NCBI GenBank assembly: GCA_033002965.1
Contig: JAURVB010013634.1
Coordinates: forward strand, 38,310 to 102,309
Length of the DNA: 64,000 nucleotides
Origin: Piper betle
Lineage: Eukaryota > Streptophyta > Magnoliopsida > Piperales > Piperaceae
Direction of reading: 5' to 3'
In this document: positions 12,089 through 21,891 of the stretch, in pieces
Layout: the number at the start of each line of letters is the position of its first letter
Position numbering within the stretch: position 1 is the first letter of the stretch
Translations under genes and position numbers: made by a program
Notes under the pieces: model-generated
The model's database searches: none
Told to the model about the DNA's origin: nothing
The model's input: only the letters and a program-made list of their open reading frames with translations

Positions 12089-13345
12089 TCAAAAATAAAA
12101 ATAAAGAAAAAAAGTGAAAGAGAACTCCCTCATATCATTAGTCGGTGGATGATTATCATGAATAACTGAATTTGGACTTGACCCATGCTTTATTGACTTT
12201 AAATGATCGATCCCTTTGCTCAGTCTTAATTTCAATTGCACCATATGGAAAAAAAACTTCTGTCCAGGAGAAAATGACCAGCAACCACACCAGATGTCAT
12301 GTTTGTCTGCTATAGTCCAAGCAATAGCTGACTTGTGATCTTTTAGTATTTTAATCAGCTTCTCTTTCTGCAATATAGTTAGCTCTGGAGATATAATAAT
12401 AGGAATAGTATCATTAAGCCCTAAGAAAATATACCTGAGATGTTTTGGAAGTTGCTTTAGCTCCAAAATAGGTGGTACTTCAATTGATGGCAGCAATTTG
12501 TGGAATGGTAGATCTGAGGTTTCCATAACTTTGAATCGTTGAGGCAAAATTGGTTGTGAATCTAATACTTTAACCATCTCATCCACATCAATATCTTCTT
12601 CACAACGAGAATTTATGGATTTATATAATGAATTACTAAACTGATCCCCTTTACATCCGAGTAAGCTAACCAATGTATTGATTTCATATTTGTTATTTGG
12701 TTTTTCATCTTTTTCCTTAACTTCATTGGGCTGAACTGGTTCCTGTAAAGTAATACCACTCTGGGTTGTTATAGCTTTGAAATGCTCTTGACCATCATTC
12801 CTTGGTTGTTCTGGTTGGCTAGGAAGTACACCCTTAGATCGCTGACTTGGTTCTTTATTTAATTGCACCATAACTTGTTGCATAAACTGTTGTTGTTGTT
12901 GTTGCTGATTTTGCATAAATTGTTGCATAGTCTGTTGCATGGTTTGTTGCATGGAATTGAACATTTGGATCAAATCCGATTGTTGTGGTTGAAAAGAAAG
13001 TGAAGGAGGTTGATAATGCTGTGATGGTGGTGGTGGATTATTGGGGACAGCAACCGATTGTGAAGAATTATTCCATGAAAAATTGTGGTTATTGCACCAG
13101 CCCGCATTGTAGGTGTTGGAATAGGGATTGTTGTTCCAATTATAGTTGCCTACGTAGTTAACTTGATCTGTTGCACATTGACCTATAAAATGTCCTTGTC
13201 CACACCATTCACACCTTGGCTCCATAGCTTTTACCTGTCCCTGCATATTAAGATTTTGAACTTGATTAGTTAAAGCACTGACCTGAGCAGATAAAGCAGT
13301 AAGTGCATCTAATTCTAAAACTCCGGTAGTCCTCCTTGGATGCAT
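12089..13345 (-). CDS. Gag C-terminal/pre-RT fusion open frame of the Athila/Tat-like element
   Basis: This intact 418-codon frame starts at an ATG (MHPRRTTGVLELDALTAL). Residues about 40-57 hold a zinc knuckle of the CX2CX3HX4C form (CEWCGQGHFIGQC) usual in Athila/Tat gag. A QQ-rich stretch follows at about 125-165 and then a linker. At about 280-345 comes the segment that normally leads into reverse transcriptase (LKQLPKHLRYIFLG, then LKDHKSAIAWTIADKH). After that the reading leaves the family pattern and ends in a non-conserved tail. The capsid domain upstream of the knuckle and the whole RT to integrase part are missing. The frame may still bind RNA, but this is inference. It is not a host gene. 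Confidence 0.85.
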   Translation of the reverse strand: MHPRRTTGVLELDALTALSAQVSALTNQVQNLNMQGQVKAMEPRCEWCGQGHFIGQCATDQVNYVGNYNWNNNPYSNTYNAGWCNNHNFSWNNSSQSVAVPNNPPPPSQHYQPPSLSFQPQQSDLIQMFNSMQQTMQQTMQQFMQNQQQQQQQFMQQVMVQLNKEPSQRSKGVLPSQPEQPRNDGQEHFKAITTQSGITLQEPVQPNEVKEKDEKPNNKYEINTLVSLLGCKGDQFSNSLYKSINSRCEEDIDVDEMVKVLDSQPILPQRFKVMETSDLPFHKLLPSIEVPPILELKQLPKHLRYIFLGLNDTIPIIISPELTILQKEKLIKILKDHKSAIAWTIADKHDIWCGCWSFSPGQKFFFHMVQLKLRLSKGIDHLKSIKHGSSPNSVIHDNHPPTNDMREFSFTFFLYFYF

Positions 13346-13621
13346 GGCTTCTTCCTCTATTGGTTCTTATGCTCTTCTTCTAGCGGCACACAAGTTTCTC
13401 AAGTGCTTTCAATCTTTGAATCACAAGAAGACAAGGGTGACCGTACTAATAAACAAATGATAATAAATAATAGAAGGAAGAAGACAATGATATAGTTTAT
13501 TTTTTCCTTTTTTCTTTTTTCTTTTTTTGTTTTTTTAAAAAATAATCAGACACTAAAATCTAAAAAGAAAAGAAAAACACTCAAAATTCTAATCCTAAAT
13601 TAATTAAGAAAATTCGATCTC

Positions 13622-13641
13622 CCAGCAACGGCGCCAAAAAC
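13622..13641 (-). other. Primer-binding site of the Athila/Tat-like element
   Basis: On the minus strand the sequence next to the 5' LTR reads TTTTTGGCGCCGTTGCTGGG. TGGCGCCGTTGC is the primer site of Athila/Tat elements, complementary to a tRNA 3' end (usually given as tRNA-Asp). It sits immediately inside the right-hand LTR, confirming minus-strand polarity. Confidence 0.85.
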
Positions 13642-13642
13642 T

Positions 13643-14798
13643 TGTTAGACTAATTTTAATAGCATGCAAGTATACATGGTCGCAACAAGTAATATAATGA
13701 TAAAATCGAGTATCGTCCCACAGGGAGATGAATTTCCTATAATTAACTAAAGAAAATAAAATGAGGAGCAAAACAAAAATAACTAATTTAACTAAATCTA
13801 AGTAATAACTTTAAATTAAAAGTGAAGTCAAAATTATAAAACTCGTTCTAGAGTCGAATTTCCCTTAACATGATTTTAATCTTCATCATATCTTACTTTT
13901 ATCTTTTATTCCCTCGGATTGTCGATCTAGGATAATTATATGACATGGTGGCTCCCGCTCCTTCATGCTTCTATTATTTTGCCTCAATTTCTACCTCCCG
14001 GTGATAATTGATTAATCAACAAAATAACGCATTAAGAATTGCCTTACAACCGCATACGGTGTTGTGTATCTTCCGACCACAACGACAAACAAGTCAAAAG
14101 ACTCGTCGTATGATGAATTATCAATGACTAATCTAATTAATTTCTCCCGAAATCTAATTAAACCTCATGATCTAAGAAATAGGTGATCAATCTATTCTTA
14201 GCATTTAGAACATGATAATTCAAACGATCCGATTGAATAAAAGAGTAAGAGCTTGAAATGAATTCAATTAAATCATGTTAAGTTCCATTCTTCTCTAGAA
14301 CGAAATAAAAGCCTACTCCATAATAAAAATAGAAAATAATATAAAAAGAAACTAATTTTTATTATGAAAGAGAAAGAAATTACAAAAACTAAAACTACTA
14401 TTTCTACTATAATTTGAAGCCAAGAGATGAGATATGATCAACAACAAATGACCACCCCTTTATATAGAAGTGGAGATACAAGAATTCGAAGAGGGTGTTC
14501 ACAAATCGACGTAATCTAATTAATTATAATGTCCCTTTAAGTTTCCAACTGTTCGACTCCATTGAACACCATGAATTGTAGCCATTGGGTGGCGCCAAGT
14601 GTCATGACCAATCAAATCCAAAGCTTAATTTATTCATCTTTTTCTGCATTAAAACATCAAAGTTAAGCATATATAATAAAATATTAATTAACTAAAAAAA
14701 TAAAGTAAAATATTACTTAATTAATAATGTTTATACCCGGGAAGTATAAAATCATATTAAAAACATGGGTAAATATTATATATTTTAAACGCTTAACA
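13643..14798 (-). repeat. 5' LTR of the Athila/Tat-like element
   Basis: This 1156-bp LTR is the near-identical partner of 9555-10709. It contains CCTTTATATAGAAG near 14456 on the plus strand. It carries no protein-like open frame. The LTR is followed directly by the target duplication GTATT. Confidence 0.95.
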
Positions 14799-17195
14799 GT
14801 ATTTCCTTGCCATTTCTTGTTCAATCTCCCATGTAGCTTCCTCTAACCCTTGATTTTTCCACAATACTTTTACCAAAGGAATTTCCTTGTTCTTGAGTGT
14901 CTTTATTTCTCTTGCCAAGATGCAAATCGGCTTTTCCTCATAGGTTAAATTTGATTGTAACTCTAAGTCTTCAAAATTTGTGATTATATGATCTTCATCT
15001 CGTACATATTTCTTTATCATTGACACATAGAAAAACATTATGTACTACAACTAGGCTTGGTGGCAATGCTAGTATATATGCACAATTTCCAACTCAATCG
15101 AGGATTGGGAACGGTCCTATGAATCTTGGCTTCAACTTCCCTGATATTCTAAATCCGATCACCCCCTTCCTAGGAGATGTCTTTAGGTACATGAACTCCT
15201 CAACTTGGAACTCTAGGTCCCTCCTTCAAGTATCAGCATAACTCTTCTGTCGATCATGAGCTGCCTAGAGTCTTTGCTAAATGAGTTTCAGCTTTTCAAT
15301 TGCTTCCCTCACCATCTCTGGCCCAACTATAACTGTTTCGGTACACGTCAGCCAACACGATGGAGACCTGCAGTGCCTACCATATAAGGCTTCAAATGGT
15401 GTCATCCATATACTGGCTTGGTAAGAGTTATTGTAGGTAAATTCAGCCAAGGCTAAGTGTTTCTCTGAGTCACCTCCCCAGTCAAGAATGCAAGCTCGCA
15501 ACAAATCTTCCCGAATTTGAATAGTCCTCTCACTCTAACCATCAGTTTGGGGATGATATGTGGTACTTAGCTTGACTTGGTTCTCCATGGCTTTTTGGAA
15601 AGCTTCCAAAAAATGTGAGGTGAATAGAGGTTCTCAGTCAGAGACTATCTCCTTTGGAATCCCATGCAACTTGACAATATTGTCAACATACAATGCTGCT
15701 AGGTATTCCACTGTCCTCATTGACTTCGTGTGGATGAAGTGAGCTACCTTTGTTAGTCAATCCACAACCACCCATATGGAGTCATGTTTCTTCTGAGTCC
15801 TTGGGAGCTTTGCAATAATATCGTATGTGACACACTCCCATTTCCAAGTTGGTATTTCTATAGGTTGCAATAGTCCTCCAGGTAGTTGATGTTGAGCTTT
15901 GATCTGTTGGCAAGTCTGACACTTGGAGACAAAATCCACAACATCCCTTTTCATCCCAATCCACCAGTAGATTCGCTTTTAATCCTGAAGCATTTATTAA
16001 CTCTAGGGTGTATCGAGAACTTTGAGCGATGAACCTCCTCCAAGATATTCTGCCTCAGAGCATCATCCTTGTGTACACACAACCTTCCTCTAAATCTGAT
16101 CACACTATTAGAATCAGCTACAATGTCAGGAGTCTTGTCCAACATTTCATTCAGGTCCTCATTTGTGCTAGCTTAACACGATCAAGTAAATCATTGGAAA
16201 TAACAAAATTTGCTAGTAGCCATGTTAGTTGCTCCACAAGGTTTATAGCCACCACTTCTACTGACATAGCCCACAGTCTAGCTAGTTGCTGACCTTTGTC
16301 CACCTTCCCTTCCGACTCAATGCGTATGCTACCACATTCACTTTCCCTAGATCGTATAAGTTTTGAAAGTTGTAGTCCTTCAGATATTCTATCCACCGCC
16401 TCTGTTGAAGGTTTAGGTCCTTTTAGGTGAAGATATCCTTCAAACTCTGGTGGTCAGTGAAGACTTCAAACTGGGGTCCATACAAGTAGTGTCTCCAAAT
16501 CTTCTGGCTACATAATTTTGCTCATTATTCTTTAATTGACGAGAGGCATAGGCCACCACTTTACCTTACTGCATAAGGACACATTCTAAACCCAACAGGG
16601 ACGCATCACTGAAGACTATGAATCCTTCATTACCATTTGGCAGTGTCAAGACTGGAGCAGTTGTTAGATTCTTCTTTAGAGTCTAGAAACTCTCCTCACA
16701 CTTACTACTCCATTCGAACTTGACTCCCTTCCTTGTGAGTTTGGTCATCGGCGATGCTACTAAGGAGAAGTCTTTAATGAATTTCCCGTAGTAACCCGCT
16801 AAGCCAAGAAAGCTTCTAATGTCAGTGACTGACTTCGGTCGTGGCCAATCAGCCACTGCTTTCACTTGAGATAGATCCACTGCAATTCCACCTTTTGAGA
16901 TAATATGACCAAGGAAGTTTACATCCTTCAACCAGAAGTCACACTTTGAGAGCTTAGCGAATAGTTTATTTTCTCTCAGAATTTGAAGAGTAATGGATAG
17001 GTGCTTCACATGCTCTTCTTCATTATTTGAACAGACCAGAATGTTGTCTACAAACACGATAATAAACTTGTCCAAGTATGCATGGAATACTGTGTTCATG
17101 AGTGACATAAAAGCCGCTGGTGCATTGGTTAGACCATAAGGCATAATAAGAAACTCATAATGTTCATACCGAGTTTGAAAAGCCGTTTACTATTG
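14799..17195 (-). pseudogene. Broken pol of reverse Tekay element 2 (RT to chromodomain)
   Basis: Read leftwards from 17195 the parts are: the second half of reverse transcriptase ([29 protein letters not shown] where the usual motif has DD, so one catalytic aspartate is changed to N), RNase H (about 16680-16400, with stops), integrase zinc finger (KCQTCQQIKAQHQLPGGLL near 15920-15840), integrase core (FTYNNSYQASIWMTPFEALYGR near 15460-15375) and an open chromodomain (14799-15038, ending LEEATWEIEQEMARKY). Stops and frameshifts interrupt it at many points, and the N-terminal half of RT is missing. At nucleotide level it matches element 1 closely, so both belong to the same Tekay family. Confidence 0.9.
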
Positions 17196-18058
17196 ATTGA
17201 TTCTCAATAGCCATCATTGATCTGACCCTAGTAAATCGAGTGGAATTATGTCAACAGTCTAAATCCATGGTCAAAGGTAATTTCACTTATCCTTGGTGTG
17301 TTATGACTCTGTCTATTGAAGAGTAGCCAACAATATTCTTCGGACAGACATACACTAGTGGAAGATGGGAGGCAGAGAAGTGTCTGTGGGACTGTAGATC
17401 TACCTTGGTACTCATCCTCATTGACTGCTATCTCCTAGAAGTATCCATCCAAGTCATTTGCCCAAACTCTCATATGTGCGCCAAGTGTTCCAAGTGGTTA
17501 AGTGTATTTGCTGGCATAGTCACATCCTCCGTCCACAAGGATTTGTTTAAAGCACTTGATGGTCCATGATCATATGCCACAAAACTATCAAAGTATCTCC
17601 ATACTCCAAGCTCCCTTCTGGTGTCATTTCTTATGACTTTGTTCACAATGTGTACCATGTCCCAAGGAATGATTGATGTGGTGGCATGCAAAAGGCGGGC
17701 AAGCGCTACAATGTGGTTGCCAAAGTTCTAGGTACTCCTAGTCACCATATAACTCAACCTTAAATAACTAAGCATGTGGACACTCATAAGTCATCTAAAT
17801 ATCTCGCATAGTAAAAGCAAAGTCATGTCTCTAAGCTTATCATGACATACTAGTGAGATCCATGTTAGCATCCACTGAAATTAAGATCTCATATCGATCA
17901 CATAATTTCTATAACTGTAACATGCATTGCTCAGGTCTAATTGAGCAAAAATCTAAAACACTAAGAAAATACGAAAGGAAATACCTGTCGGCTTGCTAAG
18001 GCCAGCTCCACAGACTTTGCTCAAAACAAAAGTCTTCCATCTCAATTGACCAAGATAG
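17196..18058 (-). mobile_element. 5' internal region of a family C element, with an unidentified open stretch
   Basis: The Tekay RT match stops near 17195 and unrelated sequence follows as far as a primer-binding site at 18059. On the minus strand an open stretch of about 85 codons lies near 17725-17470 (contains SIIPWDMVHIVNKVIRN and GVWRYFDSFVAYDHGPSSA). It has no ATG at its head, and the following sequence is broken by stops. I do not recognise it as gag, and it could be a captured fragment of a host gene. The segment from 17730 to 18058 is leader-like with nothing coding seen. Confidence 0.45.
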
Positions 18059-18074
18059 GGCTCTGATACCAAAC
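18059..18074 (-). other. Primer-binding site next to the family C LTR
   Basis: On the minus strand it reads GTTTGGTATCAGAGCC, containing a perfect TGGTATCAGAGC initiator-methionine primer site directly after the LTR end. This fixes the polarity of family C LTRs and, by similarity, of family A. Confidence 0.85.
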
Positions 18075-19738
18075 TATAACAACCCGATTTCGGTTCACCT
18101 AAGAACCAAATTAGAAAAGTTGTTGGTTAGTAAGACTAGATTGATACAATAGATCAAAACAACCTTCTTGGTGTTATAAAAATGGAAGACATTGTTAAAT
18201 ACGCGTCAAAACACATCAAATATAAGTAAAACTAAGAAAAGAAATAACTGCGCTAAGCTCAAGTGTGTGTAGCATTTATCTGTCCATCCACTAAAGTCAA
18301 CTCAGGATTTGCAAGACCTACATATATTATGTGAAAAACATTAGTAACGAGTGTTACTGGTCCAAAAAATGACTAATACAATCTGGCAAATAGGTATTCT
18401 ATATTACCCACGAAAACTTCTGAAACTTCAAGATTGCCTCACATTGGGCGGTAAGTAAACATACTTAAGCAAGTGTCAGCTCACATGCACGGCTAACGTT
18501 CATATTCATACATACAACACTTACACCCTCACACATTCCATATCACCTACTATAGTACTCGAGTGGCAGAAGGAACAGTTTAGTTAGTGCCACAAATTCC
18601 AGAAATGTGTTGCATTGCGCAGTACCCTCATACACCGTACTATCACAACGTTTGAAAGAGTACTAGTGCAATTCATATATATCTCCATACTGCTAACTCT
18701 CTTATTCGTGAAATCCACAAAAATGTGCATACTCATATAATAGGCTGGTATTATATATTTCTGGACCATTTGTTTGAAAACCAACAAGGGATCTCATCCT
18801 TATAGTTTTATTAAACATGTGCAGAAACACGACTAAATGGCCCAACATCCGAGGGATTCGATAAAACACCAACAATGTCGTCCTACATCTAAAACATGAT
18901 TAAACACTACACGCAGGTAGTCAAGTAGAGAGGAACAGTCCTATGGACTTGTGGTCCAAGCTCCAAGCCTATCTGCACATCTACGGCAAGCTCGGACTCC
19001 GAGACCTACATCGGAACACATTGCTAAGTAAAATACTAATGTCTTTATATGATACATGCTTGTGATGTATACTCATATCATCCATACATCCTAATAAAGA
19101 AATAGTGCTAACAAGGCTACAACTAAACACTTGGCATGCATAACGAGACATAATAAAATCGAAGTGGTGGCGGCTAGTCGAAGTGGTGGCGGCATCAAGG
19201 TGAAAATCATGTAAAATCGTGGGGAAGTCATTGGAAATCAAAGGGTGAAGATAAAGCAGGGTTGACAGCTCGAATCTTGCCATTAGGCACGATCTGGACG
19301 TCCGACAACTTGTGGCCTAGTGGGGCCCAACTATAGGTATATGCACTATACATATGGAAAGAAAGCTTGGATCGAGACAGTCCAAAGTCAAAACTGACTC
19401 GCGTCCTCAAAGTGACTCTATATGCGGGGATCAAGGGAAGAAGAACAACTGGGCCTCGAACCCTAACCTCAAATCTAGCTGAGCCCATAGAGACACAAAC
19501 TAGTGATCCAAAATCCCAAAGATGCATGTAAATAAGATACCCTGGAAATCCTAAACGGATATTGAACGCTACATCGGCCTAGATTTAAGCCTAAAATCCT
19601 GGCTATTTAATAATTATCATATGTATACCTCGCGTATACACGGATAACTAATGCTCTACTATATCATACTGAAACTATCATATGCATGTTGAGCATACTC
19701 AACCTCCATAACATGTTCATATGGCCATATGGGCCTCA
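18075..19738 (-). mobile_element. Family C LTR, copy 1 (partial)
   Basis: The plus strand starts TATAACAACCCGATTTCGG, the complement of an LTR end next to the primer site; the terminal TG/CA has decayed to TA/TA. It carries the phrases AGTAACGAGTGTTACTGG and GGGATCTCATCC, shared with family A. From about 18444 it is repeated at 19741 onwards. Compared with copy 2 it lacks the AT-rich and GC-rich middle, and it stops about 120 bp short of the LTR start. Confidence 0.7.
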
Positions 19739-20419
19739 TAATGGGTGGTAAGCAAACATACTTAAGCAAGTGTCGGCTCGCATACATGGCTAATGTTCAC
19801 ATTCATACATACAACACTTACACCCTCACACCTTCCATATCACCCACCACGGTACTCGAGTGCCAAAAGGAATAGTTAAGTTAGTGCCACAAATTCTGGA
19901 AATGTGTTGCGATACATAGTACCCTCATACACCGCACTACCTCAGGGTTTGAAGCACTACTCACTCTCTTATTTGTTAAATCTGTAAAAAATCGCATACT
20001 TATATAATAGGTTTAGGGAAAAGGCTTATATCATATACTTCTAGAGCTTTAGTTCAAAAACTGACGAGGGATCTCATCCTTGTAGTTTTATTAAACATCT
20101 GTAAACAACATGGCTAAATGGCTCAACATCAAAGGGATTCGATAAAACACCGCCGATGTCGTCCTACATCTAAAACACGATTAAACTCTACATGCAAGGA
20201 GTCAAGCAGAGAGGGAGAGTCCTATGGACCTGTGGTCTTAGCTCCAAGCGTATCTGCACATCTTCGGCGGGCTCGGACTTCGAGACCTACACCAGAACCC
20301 ACTAGTTAAATAAAATACTAACATCTCTATATGATGCATGTTTGTGGTGTGTGCTCACATCATCAATACATCCTAATAAAGAAAACAGTGTTACCAAGCC
20401 TATAACTAAACACGTGGCA

Positions 20420-20777
20420 CACAAATCGAGACATAATAACAAAAAATAATAAATAAATAAACAAGGAATCCACTCATAGATATTTACATAAATAATAAAT
20501 ACATGAACATAAATAATAGTGTAATCATAAAATAATAAAGTAATTAGACTATATAAATACATAGGTAAACATGAGTAAATATCAAAATATACTTGTGTTA
20601 GTAAGCATGTAAATAAATAAATAAATAATAATTCAATAAATAAATAAATAAGTAGTTAATAGTCATTAATCACGAATAATAATAATATCATAGTTATACA
20701 ATACAAGAATGCATAATTAAATACAATTAAATAATAACATACACGTGAACAAACAAATAGATAAGTAAATAAATAAG

Positions 20778-20810
<33 letters not shown>

Positions 20811-21000
20811 TAGTAAACATAAATTAGACTAATATTTGCAAACATATCATTAATATAATAAGTAATCATTTAAACATGCATTATAATCAATAAATACACC
20901 AATAATAAGAAATGGATAATAATAAATAAATAAATAAAATAATAAATAAAGAAAAATAATCATAACATCCATACATACTAAATCATGTAAATATGCATCT
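20420..21000. repeat. AT-rich low-complexity stretch with AAATAAATA and (TA)n runs
   Basis: Irregular AAATAAATA and AATAATAAT runs fill this part of the family C LTR, with a (TA)n tract at about 20778-20804. There is no coding content. Confidence 0.9.
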
Positions 21001-21891
21001 AAACTAATATAAGGGTTCTCGAATTACCAAAAACGATATGGGATAGCAGCACTGTCTGTCACTGGAAAACACCGACGGTGGCATGGCGAGGGTCACAGCT
21101 AGTTAGGATCGACGGCTCGTGCAATGAGGATCATGATGGTAGAGGCGGTTGGCAGAGTCCGGCCAGAAAGGGAGGTATTGCCACCTAGTGTGGTGATGTT
21201 GTCGGTGGCAATCGTAACATCAAAAATGGTCATGGGTGGTCTCAAAATGGATATCTCGGTGAGGGGAAGCTGTTAGGGTGGTCGGCTTCACCGGAGGACA
21301 CTCGTCGATGGCGAAAAATGGCCAAACGGGTGGCGACGGCGAAGGAAATCGACTAGAAACACACTGTCGTTGGTGGCGATTGCAGTGGCACCAATGACAA
21401 TGGTGGGTACGAACAGATAGCTACCGTGAGGTGCTCACAGCTGTACCAATTCGGTGGCCGGAGGAGGGGTGGGTTCTCGCCAACAGCGAGCCAAAGTGGT
21501 GGCGGGGCTAGGGGTGTACCTCTGAAAATCAATAGAAATATTTGAAATATAAATGGGAGAAAACTAGGGTTGACATGGACGACTCAGATATTATCACATG
21601 ACAACTTGTGACCTAGTGAAGCCCACATATTGGTATATGTACTATACATATGGACGTACAGCTCGGATCGAGACCGTCGAAAGTTGAAATTGACTTGAGG
21701 CCAAAAAGTGACTCTGATGGCAGAAATTGAGGCTAGAAGTCTAAATGGGCCTCAAAACTCTAAACTCAATCGAGCTGAGCCCACAAGGGCACAATCCAGT
21801 GATCTAAAATCCCTATGATGCATAAAATGAGATACCCTTAAAATCCCAAATGTCTACTAACCGCTGCAGAGGCTTAGATTTAGGCCTAATA

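Larger units (their letters stand above)
9555..14798 (-). mobile_element. Young internally deleted Athila/Tat-like LTR retrotransposon
   Basis: This is a complete 5244-bp insertion. It has direct LTRs of 1155 and 1156 bp, a TGTTAG start and TTAACA end on the plus strand, and a perfect 5-bp target duplication GTATT (9550-9554 and 14799-14803). The polypurine tract and primer site show that it reads on the minus strand. By eye the LTRs differ at about four bases and one indel, so it is very recent on a plant time scale. The interior holds only one 418-codon open frame. Protease, most of RT, RNase H and integrase are absent, so it must have moved with proteins supplied by another element. It landed in the chromodomain codons of the reverse Tekay element. 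Confidence 0.95.

Noticed and set aside
12890..12960. Glutamine-repeat protein as a possible host transcription factor
   Set aside because: The glutamine run is inside the Athila/Tat-like frame between a zinc knuckle and the pre-RT segment, bounded by LTRs.
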